Source: DATLCI01 sp046714215 (lineage in GTDB: Bacteria; Acidobacteriota; Terriglobia; Terriglobales; Acidobacteriaceae). From it: a stretch of DNA of 12,925 nucleotides. Under the pieces are notes generated by a model that was given only the letters and a program-made list of their open reading frames with translations, had not been told where the DNA came from and did not search any database. Shown in pieces: positions 6,612 through 12,925 of this stretch. A program made the position numbers and the translations under genes. Position 1 is the stretch's first letter. Each line of letters begins with the position of its first letter. The stretch is taken from NCBI GenBank assembly GCA_046714215.1, contig JBKKBM010000289.1:1-12925 (forward strand). Direction: 5' to 3'.

Positions 6612-6684
6612 TTTTCGATTCTACAACCTGCGATTCTAGAGCTTGTTTAATAAATGGTTTTCGCCGCAAAACCGAAGTGCCTCA

Positions 6685-6738
6685 GGGGCTAAAGCCCAGT
6701 TTTCATAGGGTCTTGAACGGCGCGGCTGAAGCCGCGCC
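6685..6738. repeat. REP-like intergenic element: two hairpins with a common GGCTRAAGCC core
   Basis: Two palindromic units lie 21 bases apart in the gap between the phosphoesterase stop and the FNR start. The first is GGGC-TAAA-GCCC (6686-6697). The second is GGCGCGGC-TGAA-GCCGCGCC (6719-6738), an eight-pair perfect stem with a four-base loop. Both share the core GGCTRAAGCC. Neither is followed by a T-run on either strand, so they are not classical intrinsic terminators. Paired hairpins with one core look like REP/BIME-type interspersed repeats, possibly mobilised by a TnpA-REP enzyme elsewhere. They could also protect the phosphoesterase mRNA 3' end. Confidence 0.65.
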
Positions 6739-6743
6739 CTTTC

Positions 6744-6770
6744 AAAACATGTTCTGAACCAAAACATGTT
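6744..6770. repeat. Two copies of the 10-mer AAAACATGTT, each holding a palindrome
   Basis: AAAACATGTT occurs at 6744-6753 and 6761-6770, start to start 17 bases. Each contains the self-complementary AACATGTT. They lie between the hairpin cluster and the phosphoesterase stop, beyond the end of that gene. They may be the border of the REP-like element or a paired protein-binding site; nothing identifies the binder. Confidence 0.45.
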
Positions 6771-6792
6771 TATGAAACCAGCTCGACAACCG

Positions 6793-7731
6793 CTAGCTCT
6801 GGGGCACCACGTCGATGACGGTGATCTCGGGGCGGGCGAGGAAGCGCACGCGCGGAGCGCCGGAGGTCATGCCGATGCCACGGTTCACATACAGCCAGGT
6901 GTTCTTTACCCGGTAGAGGCCCGCTTCAAATTGTTTATCGTAGTTGGAGTTGGTAGTAAGGGCGCCATAGAACGGAAGGGCCACCTGACCGCCGTGGGTG
7001 TGTCCGGCACAATACAGGTCGAACTTTTGCGGGGCCATGTCCACAATGCCGTCGGCGAAGTGAAAGAGGAAGATGCTGAAGTCAGAGGACGGGATCCCGC
7101 GGGTGGAAGGCCAGACTTGATCGTCGTGCCACTGGCTGATACCCGCGATCCAGATGGGTGTGCCGCGGACATCCTGTTTGACGTTGGTGCCCTGGAGATA
7201 TTTTACTTCCGTTCCCTCGTAGAGGCGGCCCATGACCTGGGTGGCCACGTCCCAATTGCCGGCGGTGGCATAGACGGGAGCGATGCGGGTGAGCTCCTTC
7301 ATCAACTTCTGAAAAATGGGGAGGCCGAAATGATGGCTGAGCGAATCGCCCGTATAGACGATGAGATCAGGCTTCTGTTGCGCAATCAGGGCGGGGAGCT
7401 CGGGCTCGAGGCCGGGCTGGGCGGCGGTATGCAGATCAGAGATGTGGACGATGCGGACCTTGCCTGAGGTCTTGGCGATCTTGGCGGACTTGAGCTGCAC
7501 GTAGGTGACTTCCGGCCAATAGGGTTCGACGTAGCGTCCGTAGAGCACGCATAAGAAGCCGAAGAAGGCGATGACTAGCCCGATCCGCGATACCACCTTG
7601 TAGGTGCGGCTATGGGGTGGGCGGTCGCCGTGGAGGCGACGATATATGCCGACGATGAGAAAGTTAAGCGCCGTGACGAAAACATAAGCGACGCAAAACA
7701 GGAAAAGGATGACGCGTTGGTCGGGCTGCAA
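6793..7731 (-). CDS. Membrane-anchored calcineurin-like metallophosphoesterase with GNWD in place of GNHD
   Basis: A 312-residue phosphoesterase of the YkuE/LpxG-like kind. Two N-terminal hydrophobic helices (about residues 8-29 and 47-64) anchor it in the membrane. The catalytic domain follows, with the metal-binding motifs DLH (99-101), TGD (127-129), GNWD (158-161), His224 in LFHFAD, and GHTHGGQ (243-249). The usual third motif is GNHD, whose histidine assists leaving-group protonation; here tryptophan replaces it, while Asp, Asn and the other His ligands remain. The start is TTG at 7731: AAGGA, overlapping the glmS stop, sits at a normal distance, and no ATG precedes the anchor. It is the third gene of the purS-glmS transcript, nine bases after glmS. 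The substrate is unknown; a lipid or cell-envelope sugar phosphate is a guess from context. It ends in TAG. Confidence 0.88.
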   Translation of the reverse strand: MQPDQRVILFLFCVAYVFVTALNFLIVGIYRRLHGDRPPHSRTYKVVSRIGLVIAFFGFLCVLYGRYVEPYWPEVTYVQLKSAKIAKTSGKVRIVHISDLHTAAQPGLEPELPALIAQQKPDLIVYTGDSLSHHFGLPIFQKLMKELTRIAPVYATAGNWDVATQVMGRLYEGTEVKYLQGTNVKQDVRGTPIWIAGISQWHDDQVWPSTRGIPSSDFSIFLFHFADGIVDMAPQKFDLYCAGHTHGGQVALPFYGALTTNSNYDKQFEAGLYRVKNTWLYVNRGIGMTSGAPRVRFLARPEITVIDVVPQS

Positions 7732-7740
7732 ACCTGGTCC

Positions 7741-9615
<1,875 letters not shown>

Positions 9616-9641
9616 AAGGTTCCGCTTCCGTTACTGCGCTT

Positions 9642-9887
9642 CTATTCGTGCAACGAGTAGGAGAACTCTTCGATCACCGGGTTGGTCAAGACCTCGCGGG
9701 CGATGCGCTCAACCTCCGCCTCGGCGGCGTGCCTGTCCATCCCGGCGTCTAGGGTCAATTCGAAATACTTGCCCTGGCGAACATCGCCCACGCCCTGATA
9801 ACCCATTTTCTTGAGGGCGCCAAAGATGGTCTTGCCCTGCGGGTCAAGGACCGTCCGCTTCAAGGAAACATAAACATGGGCTTTCAT
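9642..9887 (-). CDS. purS: Phosphoribosylformylglycinamidine synthase subunit PurS
   Basis: An 81-residue small subunit of the PurL-PurQ-PurS complex, which converts FGAR to FGAM in purine synthesis. PurS bridges the glutaminase PurQ and the synthetase PurL. The family pattern is clear: an N-terminal strand MKAHVYVSLKRTVLDPQGKT, GALKKMGYQGVGDVRQGKYFEL in the middle, and a C-terminal VLTNPVIEEFSY. The ATG at 9887 gives the usual family length. The frame stays open upstream to a 157-codon ORF, but that extension overlaps the divergent MFS gene and has no homologous character. There is no ribosome site; a perfect TATAAT ends ten bases upstream, so the transcript may have almost no leader. purS normally sits beside purQ or purL, but here it leads glmS. 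It ends in TAG. Confidence 0.93.
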   Translation of the reverse strand: MKAHVYVSLKRTVLDPQGKTIFGALKKMGYQGVGDVRQGKYFELTLDAGMDRHAAEAEVERIAREVLTNPVIEEFSYSLHE

Positions 9888-9897
9888 GGGTAGGTTG

Positions 9898-9903
9898 ATT
9901 ATA
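9898..9903 (-). promoter_or_regulatory. Perfect -10 box (TATAAT) of the purS-glmS-phosphoesterase operon
   Basis: On the minus strand TATAAT occupies 9903-9898. The hexamer 17 bases upstream (TCCGAG) does not resemble TTGACA, so activator help may be needed. The initiator ATG begins at 9887, which leaves a predicted leader of only about three to four bases and fits the missing Shine-Dalgarno sequence. In the same divergent region CGGGCAG (9914-9920) and CTGCCCG (9970-9976) form a wide 7-bp inverted repeat that could serve both promoters. Confidence 0.5.
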
Positions 9904-9993
9904 CCGCCAGCCGCGGGCAGCTCGGAGGCCCGTTTTTCGCGGGAGTTCCCTTTCTGATATCTTCGTTGCCTGCCCGGAGAACGCGAGTCGCCA

Positions 9994-11370
9994 ATGGGCA
10001 CCGAGGCTTCCATGGCCGAATCCCATACCGCCGAACCCCATGCAATGCGTCCCGCTCCCCCGCGCGTGTACCGCTGGGCGGTGCTGGTGTTCATCAGCGT
10101 CGCCATGTTCGGCAATTACTACCTGCATGACAGTATTGCCCCCATTGCGGACCTGCTGAAGTCCCAGCTCCACTATTCAGACGCCGACATCGGATTGCTG
10201 TACACCATCTACAGCATTGCGGCCTTCTTAGTATTGCTGGTTGGCGGGGTGATCATCGACCGCATCGGGACGGCGAAGTCCACCTTCATCTTTGGCACGA
10301 TCTGCGTCTTTGCGGGCGTGCTGACCTGCGTCTCCGGCGACCTCTGGATCATGGCCAGCGGACGCTTCCTACTGGGCGTTGGTGCCGAACCATTGATCGT
10401 CGCCATCACTACGGCGCTGGCGAAATGGTTCAAGGGCAAGGAACTGAGTTTCGCTTTTGGCATCAACCTGACCATCGCGCGCCTGGGCTCCTATTCCGCG
10501 GACAATTCCCCGAGCTGGGCGCAGGCTTCCTACACGAACTGGCAGGATCCGCTGCAGATCGCCGCTTGGATCGGCGGCCTGTGCCTGGTGGGCGCGGCCG
10601 TGTACTGGATCATGGAAGCGCGGGCGGAGAGTCATTATCAGATCGGCGAACCGGCGGCCACCGAGAAGATGGTGCTGCGCGACGTCTTCCGCTTTGACCG
10701 CTCGTTCTGGTACATCGTGGGACTGTGCGTGGTCTTCTATTCGGTGGTGTTTCCCTTCCGCGCGTTTGCCATCAAATTCTTCATTGAAGCGCACGGCATG
10801 ACGCGCGAGGCGGGCGGTGCGCTCAACAGCATGTTGCCGCTCTCAGCGATGATCGCCACTCCGCTCTTTGGGCTGATGGTGGACCGCATCGGCAAACGCT
10901 CGTTGTTCATGGCGGTGGGCTCGTTAGTGTTGCTGCCACTTTTTCCGATTGTGGCGTACGCGCCCGCGGGGCCGTCCGTCTCATTCTGGCTGCCGGTGGT
11001 GGGCGCGGTCACCACACCGCTGACGATGCTGGTGGTGATGATCGTGCTGGGAATCGTATTTTCGCTGATTCCCGCCATCATGTGGCCATCAGTAGCCTAT
11101 TTGATCGAAGAGCGACGGCTAGGCTCAGCCTATTCCGCAATGACATTTTGCCAACAATTGGGCATGGCGGCGCTGCCCTGGATCATTGGACTGACCAATG
11201 ATGCGTTCAAGGCGGGACCGCAGAATCCAGCGGGATATAACCCCGGGCTTTGGATCTTTACGGGATTAGCCGCGATGGGATTAGTATTTTCGTTCCTGTT
11301 ATGGCGGACGGAGCGGGGGCCGCGCGCGCACGGGCTGGAGACGATCACGACGAGGACTCCGGCGACGTAG
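9994..11370 (+). CDS. Major facilitator superfamily transporter, 12 helices
   Basis: A 458-residue inner-membrane secondary transporter. About 12 hydrophobic helices are visible from residue 27 onward, in two halves separated by a polar stretch around 215-230. MFS loop motifs appear as GGVIIDRIGTAKS (near 84) and again as FGLMVDRIGKRS (near 295), the repeated loop 2-3 and loop 8-9 signatures. The overall pattern recalls the MFSD1-like branch, but I cannot name the substrate; small organic acids, peptides or sugars are all possible. The start is taken at the ATG at 9994, although GGAG is about 14 bases away. The in-frame ATG at 10012 (residue 7) has GAGG five bases upstream and may be the true start. 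The gene is divergent from purS, stands alone, and ends in TAG. Confidence 0.85.
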   Translation: MGTEASMAESHTAEPHAMRPAPPRVYRWAVLVFISVAMFGNYYLHDSIAPIADLLKSQLHYSDADIGLLYTIYSIAAFLVLLVGGVIIDRIGTAKSTFIFGTICVFAGVLTCVSGDLWIMASGRFLLGVGAEPLIVAITTALAKWFKGKELSFAFGINLTIARLGSYSADNSPSWAQASYTNWQDPLQIAAWIGGLCLVGAAVYWIMEARAESHYQIGEPAATEKMVLRDVFRFDRSFWYIVGLCVVFYSVVFPFRAFAIKFFIEAHGMTREAGGALNSMLPLSAMIATPLFGLMVDRIGKRSLFMAVGSLVLLPLFPIVAYAPAGPSVSFWLPVVGAVTTPLTMLVVMIVLGIVFSLIPAIMWPSVAYLIEERRLGSAYSAMTFCQQLGMAALPWIIGLTNDAFKAGPQNPAGYNPGLWIFTGLAAMGLVFSFLLWRTERGPRAHGLETITTRTPAT

Positions 11371-11380
11371 CGTAGACGTA

Positions 11381-11406
11381 GGCATGCAGACCAGGCATGC
11401 AGACCA
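11381..11406. repeat. Tandem duplication of a 13-bp unit after the MFS stop
   Basis: GGCATGCAGACCA occurs twice in direct succession (11381-11393 and 11394-11406) and is followed by the start of a third, imperfect copy (GGCGTG). It lies 10 bases after the TAG of the MFS gene. Replication slippage is the simplest explanation. Confidence 0.8.
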
Positions 11407-11428
11407 GGCGTGTAAGAAATTCACGCCT
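11406..11428 (+). terminator. Possible weak terminator hairpin of the MFS gene
   Basis: AGGCGTG (11406-11412) pairs with CACGCCT (11422-11428), a seven-pair perfect stem with a nine-base loop, 36 bases after the MFS stop. A T-run does not follow (TAGGCAACC), so this is not a standard intrinsic terminator. It may still stall polymerase or protect the mRNA end. Confidence 0.35.
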
Positions 11429-11589
11429 TAGGCAACCAAAGTAGGCCCCAAACGTCTCTTACTGCCTGTTCCTCGCGTTCTTAGAAGACGAAGTAGTAAG
11501 ACTTCCCGTCCGGTGACGGTCCTTCAAACAAAGTCATATTCAGCAGTGGGGTAGTTGGTCCGTTCGAGGTATCCGATTCATCTAAGTGT

Positions 11590-11620
11590 AGTTAAAGCCA
11601 GCAGTTAAAGCCGCTAAAAT
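11590..11620 (+). promoter_or_regulatory. Promoter of the sigma gene with direct repeats over the -35 region
   Basis: AGTTAAAGCC occurs at 11590-11599 and 11603-11612, in 13-base steps. The first copy contains TTAAAG (11592-11597), and exactly 17 bases later TAAAAT (11615-11620) matches the -10 consensus in five of six positions. Transcription would begin near 11627, leaving a leader of about 53 bases. The repeats could be a regulator site or chance. No ECF-type GAAC/GTC pair is visible, so simple autoregulation by the sigma factor is not supported. Confidence 0.45.
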
Positions 11621-11640
11621 ACAACGATTCTGGTTATCGA

Positions 11641-11664
11641 CCGCATCGTACTAGATACGAGCGG
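11641..11664 (+). promoter_or_regulatory. Stem-loop in the leader of the sigma gene
   Basis: CCGC-A-TCGTA (11641-11650) pairs with TACGA-GCGG (11656-11664) around the loop CTAGA, giving nine pairs with one bulged A. It ends 15 bases before the TTG start and leaves the AAAAGG ribosome site (11669-11674) free. A post-transcriptional control element or a protein-binding DNA palindrome are both possible; no known riboswitch class is recognised. Confidence 0.45.
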
Positions 11665-11679
11665 CCTGAAAAGGCACTT

Positions 11680-11967
11680 TTGACTCAAGCAAAAAAAACA
11701 CTGGTACCCGGGCTTAGCGAAGCGGAGGCGATTGAACGCGCGAAAGCCGGTGATGCCGCGTCTTTCGAGGCGTTATACGCGCTGCATAAGCGGCGTGTGT
11801 ATTCGCTCTGTTTGCGCATGGTCGGGAATACGGCGGAAGCCGAAGATCTGGCGCAAGAGGCGTTCCTGCAACTGTTCCGAAAGATTGGGACGTTCCGCGG
11901 GGAGTCGGCGTTCTCGACCTGGCTGCACCGGTTGTCCGTGAATGTGGTGTTGATGCACCTGCGCTAG
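11680..11967 (+). CDS. Sigma2-domain segment upstream of the TAG
   Basis: A 95-residue segment with a complete sigma2 region. Region 2.1/2.2 includes YSLCLRMVGNTAEAEDLAQE (residues 41-60), the core-binding and coiled-coil part with the typical EAEDLAQEAF. Region 2.3/2.4 includes FRKIGTFRGESAFSTWLHRL (66-85), which contacts the -10 element. It ends at NVVLMHLR (88-95) directly before TAG. Since sigma2 alone carries the main polymerase contact and the -10 contacts, this piece could be a stable domain if made by itself. Confidence 0.78.
   Translation: MTQAKKTLVPGLSEAEAIERAKAGDAASFEALYALHKRRVYSLCLRMVGNTAEAEDLAQEAFLQLFRKIGTFRGESAFSTWLHRLSVNVVLMHLR
11965..11967 (+). other. In-frame TAG codon 96 in the sigma factor linker
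   Basis: Codons read CGC TAG AAG. This is the only stop between the TTG start and the TAA at 12283-12285. A single A-to-T change from AAG (Lys), again within CAAG to CTAG, would restore the usual basic linker. The sequence context matches the antiporter TAG in the preceding C. Confidence 0.9.
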
Positions 11968-11988
11968 AAGGGACTGAACGAGGTCTCT

Positions 11989-12285
11989 TTGGACGAGATG
12001 ATGGAGCCGCAGCAGGAAGACGGCCCCAAGAAAGATATCGGCGCCCGCGACAACGTGTTGGCGGGTTCCATCGACCGCGTGAACCTGGAGCGGTGCATCG
12101 AAAGCCTACCGCCGGGATATCGCATCATCTTCGTGCTCCACGATATCGAGGGGTACGAACACAATGAGATCGCTGAGATGATGGGCTGTTCCATCGGCAA
12201 CAGCAAATCTCAGTTACATAAGGCCCGGATGAAGCTGCGCGACCTGTTGCGGTTAAGCAAGGCGGAGAAGGCTTCCCGGAAGTAA
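11989..12285 (+). CDS. Sigma4-domain segment with its own plausible ribosome site
   Basis: After the TAG the frame stays open, and a TTG at 11989 has GAGG (11980-11983) five bases upstream, so independent initiation would give a 98-residue sigma4 protein. It includes an acidic linker (DEMMEPQQEDGPKKD) and region 4 with LERCIESLPPGYR (full-length residues 136-148), VLHDIEGYEHNEIAEMMG and the recognition helix SIGNSKSQLHKARMKLRDLL. These are the -35 binding elements of ECF sigma factors. The downstream anti-sigma gene starts at 12307. Confidence 0.7.
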   Translation: MDEMMEPQQEDGPKKDIGARDNVLAGSIDRVNLERCIESLPPGYRIIFVLHDIEGYEHNEIAEMMGCSIGNSKSQLHKARMKLRDLLRLSKAEKASRK

Positions 12286-12306
12286 GAGAGAGAAGGAGCT
12301 ACTTCC

Positions 12307-12925
12307 ATGGCTGAAGTAGGGGATACGAGAGAGAACATGAACTGTGCGGAGTTCCACAAAGAGCTGCCATCGCTGATCGGAGAAGGCGGCAAGCTGGCGG
12401 AGTCGCCTCACCTGCAAGGCTGCGAGAACTGCCGGTCGCTGGTGGCGGACCTGCAATACATCGCGGACCAGGCCAAGCTGTTGCTGCCGATGCATGACCC
12501 GAACCCGCGGGTCTGGAACAATATCCAATCGAGTTTGGAACGCGAAGGAGTGATCGCGGGGGGGCGACTCCCGCGGCTGGGCCTGAGACCATCGCGGCCC
12601 AGCCGGTGGAACCCGATGGTGTGGGCAGCCGGGCTAGCGGCCATGGTGCTGGTGGGGATCACCTTGTTCCAGTTGAACCAGCCGCCCGCAAGCCCGGAGA
12701 TAAACGTGGCTGAGACGGCGGCCCCGGCCGACCAGGATGACCAGCAACTGCTGGCGGCGGTGGAGCAACGGTCGCCCGCCCTCAAGCAGGTCTACGCGAC
12801 GAATCTCAAACATGTGAATGCATACATCGCCGACGCGCGGAAGTCCGTGGCGCAAGACCCGAACGACGACGGCGCGCGCGGCCACCTGCGCGAGGCCTAC
12901 GCGCAGAAGGCCATGCTGTACGAGC
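12307..12925 (+). CDS. Zinc-finger (ZAS/zf-HC2) transmembrane anti-sigma factor, partial at window edge
   Basis: The partner and presumed inhibitor of the adjoining sigma factor: 206 codons before the sequence ends. The N-terminal cytoplasmic part has the ZAS layout, Cys13 in MNCAEF and HX3CX2C with His35, Cys39 and Cys42 (HLQGCENC), which binds zinc and holds the sigma factor. A single membrane helix spans about residues 103-121 (PMVWAAGLAAMVLVGITLF). A Pro/Ala-rich stretch and a helical, charged outer domain follow, truncated at the window edge. The ATG at 12307 follows AAGGAG by eight bases; the ATG at 12337 would start directly at MNCAEF. The 21-base gap to the sigma gene implies one transcript. 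The gene remains open although the sigma gene carries a stop, which suggests the lesion is recent or not disabling. Confidence 0.9.
   Translation, partial: MAEVGDTRENMNCAEFHKELPSLIGEGGKLAESPHLQGCENCRSLVADLQYIADQAKLLLPMHDPNPRVWNNIQSSLEREGVIAGGRLPRLGLRPSRPSRWNPMVWAAGLAAMVLVGITLFQLNQPPASPEINVAETAAPADQDDQQLLAAVEQRSPALKQVYATNLKHVNAYIADARKSVAQDPNDDGARGHLREAYAQKAMLYE

Larger units (their letters stand above)
11371..11679. other. 309-base gene-free stretch between the MFS and sigma genes
   Basis: No ORF with family-like content is visible in any frame, and base composition is noticeably less GC-rich than in the genes. It holds a 13-bp tandem duplication and a hairpin just after the MFS stop, a minor hairpin CCGTC-CGGT-GACGG (11506-11519), a pair of direct repeats with a promoter, and a leader hairpin before the sigma gene. 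A tRNA-like GTTCGA near 11564 lacks a pairing stem. The middle part (about 11430-11585) contains nothing else I can interpret. Confidence 0.6.
11680..12285 (+). pseudogene. ECF-type sigma factor gene interrupted by one in-frame TAG
   Basis: Across the TAG the frame encodes a 201-position ECF sigma factor, which directs RNA polymerase to stress promoters until its anti-sigma factor releases it. Sigma2 (about residues 20-95) and sigma4 (about 136-193) are both well preserved. The single TAG (codon 96) sits in the linker between them, in HLR-stop-KGLNEVSL, where relatives commonly read KK. The start is TTG at 11680, with AAAAGG five bases upstream and the family-like beginning TQAKKTLVPGLSEAEAIERA. 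The anti-sigma gene begins 21 bases after the TAA. Read literally, two separate domains are made. Options are a recent nonsense mutation, a base error, amber suppression, or a genuine two-piece sigma factor as in the Bacillus SigO/RsoA system. I cannot decide between them from sequence. Confidence 0.8.

Noticed and set aside
6039..6650. Plus-strand ORF of 203 codons opposite the FNR gene
   Set aside because: Antisense shadow of a gene with clear FAD and NAD(P) motifs on the minus strand.
9616..9641. glmS ribozyme/riboswitch in front of glmS
   Set aside because: Only 26 bases separate glmS from purS, far too short for the ribozyme.
9888..10115. N-terminal extension of purS to a 157-codon ORF
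   Set aside because: The extension runs into the divergent MFS gene and is not PurS-like; the 81-residue form equals the family length.
11540..11590. Possible tRNA fragment (GTTCGA with nearby G-rich segment)
   Set aside because: The bases flanking GTTCGA do not pair into a T-stem and no anticodon or acceptor arm can be formed.

Overview
The window reads as a chromosomal segment of a GC-rich, Gram-negative-type bacterium. An acidobacterium is the best guess, from the style of the ECF sigma/anti-sigma pair, the Kef-type antiporters, an HspR-type (HAIR) operator on dnaK and an intergenic hairpin cluster with a GGCTRAAGCC core. This is family recognition from memory, not a database result. Nothing looks like a prophage, a transposon or a CRISPR array.

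Layout. (1) 1-950, minus: N-terminal half of dnaK, leaving the window at its left edge, with a strong TTGACA-17-GATAAT promoter overlapped by a HAIR-like inverted repeat. (2) 1176-1430, plus: a small two-helix membrane protein, probably leaderless. (3) 1542-5823, plus: a tight four-gene operon of a 57-residue Cys4 zinc-ribbon protein, a 128-residue two-helix membrane protein, a CPA2 (Kef-type) antiporter with a glycine-poor RCK domain, and a second CPA2 antiporter with a canonical RCK-N/RCK-C tail. The first antiporter carries one in-frame TAG. (4) 5820-6611, minus: a ferredoxin/flavodoxin-NADP reductase-like protein convergent with the operon, stop codons overlapping. (5) 6685-6770: an intergenic REP-like hairpin cluster. 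(6) 9887-6793, minus: purS, glmS and a membrane-anchored metallophosphoesterase, spaced like one operon. (7) 9994-11370, plus: a 12-helix MFS transporter, divergent from purS. (8) 11371-11679: 309 bases without a gene, holding small repeats, a promoter and a leader hairpin. (9) 11680-12285: an ECF sigma factor, also with a single in-frame TAG. (10) 12307-12925: its zinc-finger anti-sigma factor, leaving at the right edge.

Main observation: two unrelated genes each carry exactly one in-frame TAG while the sequence on both sides stays well conserved. Both sit where family members would have lysine, and both fit an A-to-T change in a CAAG context giving CTAG. In the sigma factor the TAG falls in the linker between sigma2 and sigma4, and the sigma4 part has its own plausible ribosome site, so a split two-subunit sigma factor is conceivable. 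TAG is also the natural stop of five genes here, so wholesale reassignment is unlikely. Nonsense mutation, sequence error, partial suppression or domain splitting remain open.

How the genes work together: the antiporter operon probably handles K+/H+ exchange under redox or nucleotide control. purS and glmS both belong to glutamine-fed biosynthesis (purines and amino sugars), and the phosphoesterase may act at the envelope. The sigma/anti-sigma pair is a classical membrane stress-signalling unit. Several starts lie within a few bases of a -10 box, which suggests that leaderless transcripts are common in this genome.
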